Assembly: GCA_945860295.1 (NCBI GenBank)
Contig: CAMAQH010000017.1
Span: 25,065-89,064 of the forward strand
DNA: 64,000 nt
From: Prosthecobacter debontii
Lineage (GTDB): Bacteria > Verrucomicrobiota > Verrucomicrobiia > Verrucomicrobiales > Verrucomicrobiaceae
Reading direction: 5' to 3'
The translations under genes and the position numbers were made by a program. Shown here one piece after another: positions 32,669 through 45,976 of the stretch (its first letter is position 1; every line of letters begins with the position of its first letter). The notes beneath the pieces are model-generated. The model saw nothing but the letters and a program-made list of their open reading frames with translations. It did not search any database and was not told the DNA's origin.

Positions 32669-33508
32669 TCAGGCTTTGTCTTTGAAGTATGCCCAGCAGT
32701 GGACGTGAGGTTAGCCACGGAAGAACCAGACCATGTTTGGCACCTTGATCTGCCAGACACCCCAGACGCCGTCTTTGCGGATGTCTTGGTGCTTATAATA
32801 GGCGAGGTAGATTTGATCGAAGCCGCCGGCCTCGAGTATTTCATGGATTCTTCGGCGTCTTCTTTGCGAAAGGGAGCGAGCATATCTCTGAGCACGGTGT
32901 GGACGAGGCTTTCTGATCGGCGCTGAGCTCGGTCATGGGCATGCCATGGAGTCCGATGGTCTTGCCGGTGAGTTTGACGACGTCGTTGGCTGATTCATCG
33001 CGCTGTTTGCCACCAAGTTCCCGGAAGACTTCGTTGGCGCGCTTTGCCTGAAACCATAAGGCGTTACCGGAGTGACCGGCCTTTTCATTGAAGCCTTGGG
33101 GGCCGGTGCCGGGATCGCTGAAGAGGGCGATGGAAGAGAACTACAGAAACCGCCGTTGCCTTTATTGCCTCGATCAAACTGGCGCCAGAATTCCTATTTA
33201 TATTCGTCACTTTGCAGAAGTTCGAAAATCAGGCGGTCGAGCTCCTGCTAGACAGGCTTAAGGGCATCGTGAATGCGACGGGAGCGGATGAATCAATTGT
33301 TATCGACTTTCAGGCGCAGGAAATCATCCCAACCGAGGCACAAGGCGGCGCGCTGTTTTTCATCGAGACCGCCATGGAGCTGCTGCAGAAGCATTTCGTT
33401 TTTAAAATGAAGGGTCGGCTTTTCTGCCGCCAAGCTAGAATTCAACCGCCCAGAGCATTGTTTTAGTGTGGCCTTGTCAATATTAGCCGCGAGGCGATCA
33501 AAGCCCAT
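32669..33508 (-). pseudogene. decayed DUF3500-like gene
   Basis: Piecing together the minus strand gives one continuous protein. From the 5' side: LLQQLHGGLDEKQRAALCLG, RSRRIHDALKP, QELDRLIFELLQSDEYK, EFWRQFDRGNKGNGGF, ALFSDPGTGPQGFNEKAGHS, GNALWFQAKRANEVFRELGG, LHGMPMTELSADQKA, DMLAPFRKEDAEE, GGFDQIYLAYYKHQDIRKDG, VPNMVWFFRG and PHVHCWAYFKDKA. Four in-frame stops (after DNN, KPV, DEYK and FFRG) and at least three single-base frameshifts (before SSIALF, after DQKA, after DAEE) interrupt it. The PHVH ending and the L-PEQ-A-like stretch suggest DUF3500, but the family name is from memory. No product can be made. Confidence 0.75.
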
Positions 33509-33565
33509 TGAGCTGGGTTCGCTATTCCGAGGTTGAGAATTGGAGCTTACGCGGCTGATTATTCA

Positions 33566-34357
33566 ATGAGCGAAGCCAAAAAGTCGTCGAATGAAAAAGA
33601 AACGGCAGACGCAGAGTCTGTGGAATCACGTATCCAGGAAGAAGCTGGACGATCTTTGAGCAAGGAGAACAGAAAGGTTCTGCTGCTGGTGCTCGTCGTG
33701 GGATCCTTCATGGCCTGCGCCAATTTCACTCCGATGCGGGCATGGATCACCAATGTGCAGACATGGAAGGACTATGTGAGCGAGATGGGCTGGAAGGCTG
33801 ACGGAATGTTTTGCTTAGCCTGTGCGGCATCAGTGCTGATTGGCATTCCTCGTTTACCTTTGTGCGCTGCAGCTGGGCTGATCTTCGGATTTGCTGAAGG
33901 ACTGAGCATATCGCTGCTGGGATCGACCGTGGGCTCGTATGGCGCTTTTGTGATGTCACGGCACGGAGCGCGTGGTGCGGTCTCGGCAAGAATTGAGAAT
34001 TGGCCCTGGCTGGTACGCATGCTTGAAAAGCCATCCTTTGGCCGCGTGTTTTGGGTTAGGCAGTTAATGGTGCCCGGCATCGTTCTTAATGTCCTGTTAG
34101 GCGTGACAACGGTGAAGCATAGCGTGTTTCTGATCGGTACTTTGTTAGGCCATCTGCCACTAAACATAACATTCAGTTTAGTGGGTAGCGGACTAGGCAA
34201 AGACAGCCTCTCTGAAACACTCACGCAACTACTCGCAGCAATAGGCATTATTAACATTATTGGTTGGGCTGTATGGCGCTACCGAAAAGCAGGAAAAACG
34301 ATCAAAAAAAGCCCTGATAAAGAAGACATTAAAGAGATGCATAGCTGCGCAAAATAG
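33566..34357 (+). CDS. VTT/DedA-type (TVP38/TMEM64 family) membrane protein
   Basis: 263 residues from the ATG at 33566. A charged N-terminus of about 35 residues precedes about six hydrophobic helices. The VTT domain core is visible: GIPRLPLCAAAGLIFGFAEG then GSTVGSYGAFVMSRHGARG, and the FGRVFWVRQLMVPGIVLNVL re-entrant part with the conserved Arg and Pro. The family moves lipids between membrane leaflets (DedA/TMEM41 relatives) and is linked to undecaprenyl-phosphate or phosphatidylserine scrambling. It ends with a Lys-rich tail. The next gene is the rRNA operon about 360 bases away. Confidence 0.82.
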   Translation: MSEAKKSSNEKETADAESVESRIQEEAGRSLSKENRKVLLLVLVVGSFMACANFTPMRAWITNVQTWKDYVSEMGWKADGMFCLACAASVLIGIPRLPLCAAAGLIFGFAEGLSISLLGSTVGSYGAFVMSRHGARGAVSARIENWPWLVRMLEKPSFGRVFWVRQLMVPGIVLNVLLGVTTVKHSVFLIGTLLGHLPLNITFSLVGSGLGKDSLSETLTQLLAAIGIINIIGWAVWRYRKAGKTIKKSPDKEDIKEMHSCAK

Positions 34358-34715
34358 AGTGAAGGCAGAATACCGGGAGGTGAGTTCAGGGAGCCTAGAA
34401 AGGGCGTCGGAAGCATTCGGAAGAAAAAAAGTGCAGAAAAAGAGCAGAAAGGACTTGCGGAAACTCCGGGACCTGATAAGCTCCAAATCCGCCACCGAAA
34501 AGGCAGCGGCTGAGAAGAGAGTCTGAAACGCTACGGCGCCTCAAGTTCTTGTATCAGAAAACGATCTTTCAAAGAACAGCAGAGGAGGCGGTAAATAGCC
34601 GATTCCAATGCACAAAAAACAAAGGCTAAATTGTGCGCTGCACGCGAATGAGCGGGCAGCATGTTTGAAATATAATATGGTCAATTTAGCTGGCATTTAA
34701 ATATGCCAGCACCAA
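34358..34715 (+). promoter_or_regulatory. leader region of the rRNA operon
   Basis: 358 bases with no supported gene; this must contain the rRNA promoter. A TATAAT at 34671-34676, 40 bases before the 16S start, is a candidate -10 box, but no clear -35 partner was seen. A boxA-like stretch (GATCTTTCAAAGAACA, 34563-34578) fits the antitermination element of rRNA leaders, suggesting that the true promoter lies upstream of 34560. The Lys/Arg-rich frame running to 34526 is not convincing as a gene. Confidence 0.45.
34689..34710. repeat. inverted repeat just before 16S rRNA
   Basis: GCTGGCAT (34689-34696) and ATGCCAGC (34703-34710) form a perfect 8-base stem with a 6-base loop ending six bases before the predicted 16S start. 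It may be a processing or folding hairpin of the precursor. Confidence 0.6.
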
Positions 34716-36264
<1,549 letters not shown>

Positions 36265-36430
36265 TGGAGTATGTTCACGAGTGTCTCACACTCATTATGT
36301 GAACAAGGTCGACACCTCGCAGCAATGCAGGTGGGTGAAACGCGAAAGCGCTCACAAACCTTTTATCTGCACGCAATATAAAGTGTTGCAGCGCACAATT
36401 TAGTCTTTGTTTTTTAGAGATCCCATGAGC

Positions 36431-36506
36431 GGGGGTTTAGCTCAGTTGGTAGAGCGCTAGCTTTGCAAGCTTGATGTCAGGAGTTCGAGTCTCCTAACCT
36501 CCACCA
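36431..36506 (+). tRNA. tRNA-Ala (UGC)
   Basis: 76 bases with the full cloverleaf: acceptor GGGGGTT/AACCTCC, which includes the G3-U70 pair that alanyl-tRNA synthetase recognises, D-arm GCTC...GAGC, anticodon TGC in CTTTGCAAG, T-loop TTCGAGT and an encoded CCA end. It lies in the 16S-23S spacer. Confidence 0.97.
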
Positions 36507-36515
36507 ATGATCAGC

Positions 36516-36592
36516 GGGCATGTAGCTCAGTTGGTTAGAGCACCGCCTTGATAAGGCGGGGGTCACTGGTTCGAGTCCAGTCCTGCCCACCA
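36516..36592 (+). tRNA. tRNA-Ile (GAU)
   Basis: 77 bases. The anticodon loop TTGATAA holds GAT; the anticodon stem is CCGCC/GGCGG, the T-arm ACTGG/CCAGT, and CCA is encoded. The acceptor stem GGGCATG/CCTGCCC has a U6-C67 mismatch, the only unpaired position. Nine bases separate it from tRNA-Ala in the 16S-23S spacer, the classical Ala-Ile (here in that order) arrangement. Confidence 0.97.
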
Positions 36593-36766
36593 TTCACATG
36601 TCAATATTTGTTCTTTGATCTCTTTTTGTTCCTTGATAACTGCATATAGGTAGAAATATACAATTTTAAATAGAGTCAGACGTTGAGACCAATTTAGGTT
36701 TCAATCAAAGTTAGTCGATAACCAGTTTCGGCTCCTTAATCGGAGTCATCGAAATGGTTCAAAGCA
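36593..36766 (+). promoter_or_regulatory. tRNA-23S spacer with boxA-like element
   Basis: No gene is present. TGTTCTTTGA at 36609-36618 resembles a boxA antitermination site, similar to one in the 16S leader. The rest would be removed by processing of the precursor. Confidence 0.4.
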
Positions 36767-39613
<2,847 letters not shown>

Positions 39614-39738
39614 TTCCATTTCAAATTAGATTTAATTGGTCTGATTCAAATTAATTTTGTTCTATCTATATGCAGTTGTCAGGGATCCAAAATTCCTGTT
39701 TGTGTCTCCAGACACACTATCCAATTACGTTGGATGGC

Positions 39739-39857
39739 AGTCTGGTGGCCATGGCACAGTGGCACCACCCGTTCCCATTCCGAACACGGAAGTGAAACGC
39801 TGTTGCGCCGATGATAGTATGACGAAAGGTTATGCGAAAGTAGGACGTTGCCAGATT
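39739..39857 (+). rRNA. rrf: 5S ribosomal RNA
   Basis: About 119 bases. The terminal stem GTCTGG/CCAGAT, the loop C motif CCATTCCGAACACGGAAGTG and the GCGCCGATGATAGTATG arm are typical of 5S rRNA. It is separated from the 23S end by about 125 bases and followed at once by an intrinsic terminator. Confidence 0.95.
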
Positions 39858-39859
39858 AT

Positions 39860-39891
39860 AAACCCCTCTCCTTCGGGAGTGGGGTTTTTTC
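39860..39891 (+). terminator. intrinsic terminator of the rRNA operon
   Basis: A stem of AACCCC-T-CTCC and GGAG-T-GGGGTT, capped by a TTCG tetraloop, is followed by a T run (TTTTTTCTT). It lies three bases after the 5S end. Confidence 0.92.
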
Positions 39892-39949
39892 TTGATACAT
39901 GTATTACTATATATATCCGATAGACAATAAGAATTCACCATTTTACTGC

Positions 39950-40600
39950 ATGACTGAAGAACAAATTGATGCCGTTAACCATGCTCTCGGGGATGCAACT
40001 CCAACTCAAATCATTGAGTGGGCGCTTGGGCAAGGCGCTGCGATTGTGACGACAAATTTTCGGCCTTATGAGGCAGTTATTTTGCATCTTGTGACGTTGT
40101 TAAAGCCAAATATCCCCGTGCTGTGGGTGGATCACGGATCGAATCTTCCTGAAACCTATCTTTTTGCTGAAAAGACATGCAAGGTTCTAGGCATAGAACT
40201 ACATCCATTTTTACCAAAAATGACTTCAGCTCATTGGTTAGCCATGAATGGTGGACAAATACCGATGCCGGATGAAGTAGCGCGCGTGGAATCATTCAGC
40301 CGAATCATGAAATTGGAGCCTTTTGAAAGAGGCATGCGCGAATTGTCGCCTCAGGTTTGGATTACAGCTCTTCGTAAAGAACAGAATCCACAACGCGCTG
40401 CCTCATTACGGCCAGTAATGTGGGATGAAAAATTCAAATGCTTGAAAATCAATCCGATTCTTGAATGGAGCCCTTATGAACTTGAACAGTACATTGAGAA
40501 GTATGATTTGCCCAATGAGCGAAGCTATTATGACCCTGCCAAAGGTGATGAAAAACATGAATGTGGGCTTCATGCAAAACTCGTTACACAAAATCAGTAA
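39950..40600 (+). CDS. cysH: phosphoadenylyl-sulfate (PAPS/APS) reductase
   Basis: 216 residues from the ATG at 39950; upstream in-frame codons overlap the terminator side and lack coding character. It belongs to the PAPS reductase/sulfurtransferase PP-loop family. The TTNFRPYEAVILH segment replaces the strict PP-loop; VLWVDHGSNLPETY, ALRKEQNPQRA and LKINPILEWSPYELEQYI follow. The C-terminal ECGLH (204-208) carries the catalytic cysteine. There are no CC-x80-CxxC cysteine pairs for the iron-sulfur cluster of the APS-specific type, so the PAPS form is more likely. It reduces activated sulfate to sulfite. First gene of cysH-cysD-cysN. Confidence 0.92.
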   Translation: MTEEQIDAVNHALGDATPTQIIEWALGQGAAIVTTNFRPYEAVILHLVTLLKPNIPVLWVDHGSNLPETYLFAEKTCKVLGIELHPFLPKMTSAHWLAMNGGQIPMPDEVARVESFSRIMKLEPFERGMRELSPQVWITALRKEQNPQRAASLRPVMWDEKFKCLKINPILEWSPYELEQYIEKYDLPNERSYYDPAKGDEKHECGLHAKLVTQNQ

Positions 40601-40626
40601 GCATAAAGTCAACTCTAACTCTATCA

Positions 40627-41535
<909 letters not shown>

Positions 41536-41582
41536 CAGCTAGCCCTGCCATATAGAACTCAACACTCATACTTTTCAAATCC

Positions 41583-42923
41583 ATGGACGCACTCGTCAAC
41601 CCCACCGAATCATCTCTTCTTCACTTCACTACAGCTGGCAGCGTGGATGATGGTAAAAGCACTCTCATTGGACGATTGCTTTATGATTCGAAATCCATTT
41701 TTGAAGATCAATTGCTTGCAGTTGAGGAATCTTCAAAACGACGCGGAGATGGTCATGTTAACCTTGCCCTCTTAACGGATGGTCTGCGCGCCGAGCGTGA
41801 ACAGGGAATTACCATTGATGTGGCCTATCGATATTTTGCCACGCCTAAACGCAAGTTTATCATCGCGGACACTCCTGGTCATATTCAGTACACGAGGAAT
41901 ATGGTGACAGGTGCTTCCACGGCTGACTTGGCGATCATCCTGGTTGACGCACGACTGGGAGTTATTGAGCAAACGATGCGCCACACTTATCTGGCAAGCC
42001 TCTTGCGGATTGAGCATGTTGTGTTGGCCGTTAACAAAATGGATTTAGTTAACTTTGACCAATCCGTGTATGAAAAGATATTGGCTGACTACATGGCATT
42101 TGCCAATGGTTTGGAAAACTTGCCGCTAATTTGCCCCATTCCAATGAGCGCCCTTAATGGTGACAATGTTGTTGAGCGGTCCATGCAAATGCCTTGGTAC
42201 AGCGGGCCAGTTCTATTGGAGTATCTTGAAACTGTTCAGGTTTTAACTCAGAATACTGCCGATAAAGCGCGATTACCGGTTCAATGGGTGATCCGACCAA
42301 TTTCAGATCAGAACGATTCGAAACTCGGTAATCTCCATGACTATCGAGGTTTTGCAGGTCGAGTCGCCAGTGGTACATTCCGCATCGGTGATGAGGTGTT
42401 GGTGCATCCTTCAGGAATGAAGTCTCGCATTACTGGAATTCATACTTATGAAGGTGAACAAACGGAGGCCATACCACAACTGAGCTATAGTATAACCGTT
42501 GCTGACGAGATTGATACCAGTCGAGGTGGAATGATTGTTAAGTCAGGTGAGCCGATAGAAGTTGGCCACGAGTTCGATGCCATGATCTGCTGGTTTGCTG
42601 ATAAAAAGACTTTAAAGCCCCGGAGTCGTTTCCATTTGCGTCATACGACGAATGAAGTTCGAACTGTTGTAACAGAGGTGCTCTACAAAGTGAACATCAG
42701 CACTCTTGAAAAGTCTCAAGAAAACCTGGAGTTTAGCCTCAACGATATTGGTTGCATTCGCCTCCGCACATCGGCCCCAATATTCTTTGATTCCTATGCC
42801 GAGAATCGCACGACAGGCAGCTTTATTCTTGTTGATGACCAGACAAACAACACCGTCGCTGCTGGCATGATCATCAAGCGAATCAAAGATGCTTTTGAAG
42901 AGGATGCAGAAGTAACGATTTGA
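41583..42923 (+). CDS. cysN: sulfate adenylyltransferase subunit 1 (GTPase)
   Basis: 446 residues, an EF-Tu-like GTPase. G1 is AGSVDDGKST (18-27), G2/effector is EQGITIDVAYRYF, G3 is DTPGH (about 99), and G4 is NKMDLVNF (about 153). Two beta-barrel domains follow, with IRPISDQNDSK in the first. The chain stops without the APS-kinase (CysC) domain that some bacteria fuse to CysN, and no cysC gene is next to it, although a PAPS-type CysH would require one elsewhere. It powers ATP sulfurylase together with CysD. Confidence 0.96.
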   Translation: MDALVNPTESSLLHFTTAGSVDDGKSTLIGRLLYDSKSIFEDQLLAVEESSKRRGDGHVNLALLTDGLRAEREQGITIDVAYRYFATPKRKFIIADTPGHIQYTRNMVTGASTADLAIILVDARLGVIEQTMRHTYLASLLRIEHVVLAVNKMDLVNFDQSVYEKILADYMAFANGLENLPLICPIPMSALNGDNVVERSMQMPWYSGPVLLEYLETVQVLTQNTADKARLPVQWVIRPISDQNDSKLGNLHDYRGFAGRVASGTFRIGDEVLVHPSGMKSRITGIHTYEGEQTEAIPQLSYSITVADEIDTSRGGMIVKSGEPIEVGHEFDAMICWFADKKTLKPRSRFHLRHTTNEVRTVVTEVLYKVNISTLEKSQENLEFSLNDIGCIRLRTSAPIFFDSYAENRTTGSFILVDDQTNNTVAAGMIIKRIKDAFEEDAEVTI

Positions 42924-42926
42924 TCA

Positions 42927-43364
42927 TTAGAGAACTTCAAACACAGCTTCCACTTCGACGGCAGCTCCTGTTGGAAGTTGCGCAAAGCCCAAGGCGCTGC
43001 GGGCATGATAGCCGTCGCCATTTTTACCGAAAATCGTATGAAGAAGATCAGAGCATCCATTGATCACCAGATGTTGTTCGGTGAAATCCTGGGTCGAGTT
43101 CACGCATCCTAGAACCTTGATCACTCTCAGTCCGTCGAGAGTGCCGTAAGTATTCCAGACTGAACGCAGAACTTTTTCAGCACAATTGCGCGCAGCCTGA
43201 TAGCCCTCCTCAGTGGTCACACTACTTCCTAATTTTCCTTTAAGATCGCTTACATGGCCTGAGGTGATCAACTGATTCCCGGAGCGAATGCAGAGATTTA
43301 GGTATCCTGGCGTTTGCTTTTCAAAGGTGATTCCATGGGCTTCGGCGTTCTTTTGGTGTGACAT
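42927..43364 (-). CDS. RidA/YjgF family protein
   Basis: 145 residues of the YjgF/YER057c/UK114 fold: LCIRSGNQLITSGHVSDLKG near the start, VLGCVNSTQDFTEQ, and the closing HARSALGFAQLPTGAAVEVE in which the Arg of ARSALG lines the active site. Classical RidA hydrolyses reactive enamine/imine intermediates from threonine and serine dehydratases; this sequence is of the longer subgroup with the GxLGxxVTxEEG insert, whose substrate is less certain. Convergent with cysN, with a 3-base gap. Confidence 0.9.
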   Translation of the reverse strand: MSHQKNAEAHGITFEKQTPGYLNLCIRSGNQLITSGHVSDLKGKLGSSVTTEEGYQAARNCAEKVLRSVWNTYGTLDGLRVIKVLGCVNSTQDFTEQHLVINGCSDLLHTIFGKNGDGYHARSALGFAQLPTGAAVEVEAVFEVL

Positions 43365-43515
43365 ATTAGAGAGAGGAGTAGGCGCACAGTATATCGAGTA
43401 TCTCAGTGTATTTCTATAAAGAATGAGTCAATAAAGCCGCATTTATGCGAACTCTTGGAAGGAGATGAGAAGATACTTGCCAAAACAAGGTCTGGCCCCA
43501 TATTCACAACCCCTT

Positions 43516-44040
43516 ATGGACATTTTGATTGGCATTCTCACGGTAGTCGAAGTTCTCGTCTGCCTCCTCATGATTCTCATCGTTCTCATGCAGCGCCCGC
43601 GGCAGGAGGGGCTGGGCGCGTCCTTTGGTGATGGTGCTATGACCCAGCTTGTGGGAGCACAAACCACCAACGTGTTGCAGAAGGGCACTGTCTACTTGGC
43701 AGTCCTGCTTTTCGTCCTCACGATTTCTTTGGCCATGCTAACGACCAAGCGTCAGGCGGGCAATGTTGGTAAAAAAGTGTTTAGCGAGCCGCCTGCTCCT
43801 GTCGCGCCTGTTACAGCACCAGCACCAGCACCAGCAGTCGAAGTCAAACCTGCGGCTGTAAAGAATTCTGCCGTGGCTCCAGCCATGAAAGAACCTGTTG
43901 AGCTGAAGACAGCGCCTGCTGCCGCTCCGGCTCCGAAATCTCTTGAAGCGTCTAAATCCACGGCTCCTGCCGTTGATGCAGTCAAGGCTCCAGCGCCATT
44001 GGCTCCACCAGCGCAGACACCGGCTGCTCCGAAGCCCTGA
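43516..44040 (+). CDS. secG: SecG preprotein translocase subunit with long Ala/Pro tail
   Basis: 174 residues from the ATG at 43516. Residues 1-75 form the normal SecG: a first helix (DILIGILTVVEVLVCLLMIL), the cytosolic loop VLMQRPRQEGLGASFGDGAM, and a second helix (YLAVLLFVLTISLAMLTT). Beyond residue 85 is a roughly 90-residue Ala/Pro/Lys-rich low-complexity tail, absent from E. coli SecG, which would project into the periplasm or cytoplasm depending on inversion. SecG assists SecYEG in protein export. The M23 peptidase follows 49 bases later on the same strand. Confidence 0.92.
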   Translation: MDILIGILTVVEVLVCLLMILIVLMQRPRQEGLGASFGDGAMTQLVGAQTTNVLQKGTVYLAVLLFVLTISLAMLTTKRQAGNVGKKVFSEPPAPVAPVTAPAPAPAVEVKPAAVKNSAVAPAMKEPVELKTAPAAAPAPKSLEASKSTAPAVDAVKAPAPLAPPAQTPAAPKP

Positions 44041-44089
44041 TCATCCGAGGGAAATAAGTTTCCTCAAATTGCCCTTACCGCCCCCAAGC

Positions 44090-44923
44090 ATGAAAGGCGG
44101 CAAAATAATCATTCAGCCAAAAGCTTGTTTAGGGTCATTTGTTTGCTTGATGATCTGCTTGATCGCTGGGCCCATACTGGCTCAAGACACCATTCGGTGC
44201 CAGCTTTCGGATGGCTTTGATTTTCCAGTGGGAAAGCCCAGCGGCAACGGCTACTACAAATTTCGTGGTTATCAGCCGAACGGGCATCTTGGAGAAGATT
44301 GGAATGGTCGCGGCGGAGGTGATAGCGATTTGGGTTCCCCCATTTATGCCACGGCCCGAGGTGTTGTGGTCATCTCTGAAAATATCGGTGCTGGCTGGGG
44401 CAACTGCATTGTTGTAAGGCATGCCTATCGTGACGAGACGGGCAAGATAGCCATAGTGGACAGCCAATACGGGCATTTGCATCAGCGCATTGGCAGAGTC
44501 GGTCTGGTCGTTGAAAAGGGCCAACTCATCGGCACCATGGGCAGCAACAACGGCATGTACGCCGTGCATCTGCATTTTGAGATGCGGAAAAATCTCCGCA
44601 TCGGTATGAATCGTGGTCAGTTCGCTCGTGATAACACGAACTACTACAGCCCGACCGATTTCATCAACAAACACCGCGTTCTTCAGACCAGTTTTCAAAA
44701 ATACCCCATCCCGATGCGCCTCTTTTCGCCCTATGGGTACTCTTTCGCAGATGCTCGCAGCGATGGGGTATCCTCAATACAAGTGCCTGTGTTGCCTACT
44801 ATCAAGCCTAGCATAAGCCTGCCCGCTGCAGGGCCGGCGGATGATGACGAAGATTTCTGGGCCAAGCTCCGCACTCGTTTGAAGCAGGCTAAAGTGATCG
44901 AAGGCACCCAGCCGCCAAAGTGA
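44090..44923 (+). CDS. M23 family metallopeptidase (LytM-like)
   Basis: 277 residues from the ATG at 44090 with a signal anchor (SFVCLMICLIAGPILA). The zinc site is complete: HLGEDWNG (first His and Asp), the DSQYGHLH strand, and the diagnostic HLHFEMR. Chains of this type are lysostaphin-like endopeptidases that cut peptidoglycan cross-links or, in degenerate form, activate amidases; here the catalytic residues are intact. The last 80 residues are an extended acidic linker without a known domain. It follows secG, perhaps in the same operon. Confidence 0.9.
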   Translation: MKGGKIIIQPKACLGSFVCLMICLIAGPILAQDTIRCQLSDGFDFPVGKPSGNGYYKFRGYQPNGHLGEDWNGRGGGDSDLGSPIYATARGVVVISENIGAGWGNCIVVRHAYRDETGKIAIVDSQYGHLHQRIGRVGLVVEKGQLIGTMGSNNGMYAVHLHFEMRKNLRIGMNRGQFARDNTNYYSPTDFINKHRVLQTSFQKYPIPMRLFSPYGYSFADARSDGVSSIQVPVLPTIKPSISLPAAGPADDDEDFWAKLRTRLKQAKVIEGTQPPK

Positions 44924-44933
44924 GATAGAACCT

Positions 44934-45635
44934 TTAGTTCGTCACCTTTGACCAGATTCCCGCCTTCGACTCGCGCGCCTTTTTGGCCAGAGTGCTGAGT
45001 TCCACCACATACGTTGGCAGGTCACGATTATCGTCTGGAAGTTCTGTTGGGATGCCATGCACCCAGGCATAGCCTTTGTGGATCAGCAGATCCGCCAGAT
45101 ACACCGGACCCGTGGGCTGCTGCACTTTGATGACGGCATAGTAGCGCACCGTATTCGGCACGCGTTCCCATTTCGTTAGGATATTGAAATGCTGATCCTT
45201 CAGCAACTGCGCCACATACACTGCCGCCTCGTTTCCGATTTCGAGAATGGTCTTGTCTGCCGCTTTACCAAAATAGCGTCCCTGTTCTGCGACCAGTTGT
45301 GGGTGATTCATGGTCGTCTCCAGCGCGTCTGCAAAGTAGAGCACAAAGATGTGCTCCTCATTGCCATAGCGGATACGCAGCGTGTCAGCCTCATTGGCCC
45401 GGCTCTCCACCAGTGCTGGCGAGGGCAAAATTTGAAAACGATCCACCGCCTCTTTGGGCACACCGCCCTCATCAGGCAGTGTCCGGCCTGGCACGCCTGC
45501 CACAGGCGCCTTCACCGCTGGCACCACCTTGGACTTGCTTTCTCTCAGCAGGATACCGCCGAGAACGATCACCAGCACCAGCACGGTGGTGATCGAAAGA
45601 TTGAGCATGACAGTTCGGAAGGGCATGGGCAGCAA
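44934..45635 (-). CDS. membrane-anchored staphylococcal-nuclease-like protein
   Basis: 233 residues. An N-terminal membrane anchor (about 12-29, SITTVLVLVIVLGGILL) is followed by a Pro/Val-rich linker and, from about 75 on, an SNase-like OB fold: ADTLRIRYGNEEHIFVLYFA, EQGRYFGKAA with the helix that follows, VYLADLLIHKGYAWVHGI, and LAKKARESKAGIW, the usual last helix of thermonucleases. The Arg/Asp/Glu catalytic set of active SNase (R-L-x-G-I-D-A-P-E) is not preserved (VLYFADALE instead), so it may be a non-catalytic binding domain. Minus strand, convergent with the M23 gene. Confidence 0.7.
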   Translation of the reverse strand: MLPMPFRTVMLNLSITTVLVLVIVLGGILLRESKSKVVPAVKAPVAGVPGRTLPDEGGVPKEAVDRFQILPSPALVESRANEADTLRIRYGNEEHIFVLYFADALETTMNHPQLVAEQGRYFGKAADKTILEIGNEAAVYVAQLLKDQHFNILTKWERVPNTVRYYAVIKVQQPTGPVYLADLLIHKGYAWVHGIPTELPDDNRDLPTYVVELSTLAKKARESKAGIWSKVTN

Positions 45636-45685
45636 AGCTTAGACTGTCGGGGAAAACTACGCTGCGCTCAAGTCCTGATCCTTCT

Positions 45686-45976
45686 TTAAAGTCCCAGATC
45701 TTCGATGACTTGAGGGTCACTCATCAAAGACTGCTTGGCTTCGCGTAACGCAGCGCCGCTACGATTCATCTTTTGCAGGAATTCATTGAGTCCCGCCCCT
45801 GAGCGGGAAGGATTCAGTGCTTGAGCACGAGCAGTTTCGCCGATGGTCACTAGCGCATCCACATAACTCCACACGCGGGTATCCAACTTGGGTCTCAGAT
45901 TCCGCAGGACGGTCACGGTGGAGCGCAGCTCATCTTCTTTGAGACTGCCCCCAGGATTGACCGCTTCATCATTCAT
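45686..45976 (-). CDS. small conserved-looking hypothetical protein
   Basis: 96 residues from the ATG at 45976. The sequence is soluble and helical (SLKEDELRSTVTVLRNLRPK, LNEFLQKMNRSGAALREAKQ). No known family was recognised. It follows the S16-peptidase remnant with an 8-base overlap on the same strand, suggesting that it was part of that transcriptional unit, and precedes the SNase-like gene by about 50 bases. Confidence 0.6.
   Translation of the reverse strand: MNDEAVNPGGSLKEDELRSTVTVLRNLRPKLDTRVWSYVDALVTIGETARAQALNPSRSGAGLNEFLQKMNRSGAALREAKQSLMSDPQVIEDLGL

Noticed and set aside
34260..34526. A Lys/Arg/Glu-rich frame of 88 codons at the end of the VTT-domain gene.
   Set aside because: Its first third lies out of frame inside a well-supported gene, and the rest is low-complexity; no start signal or family.
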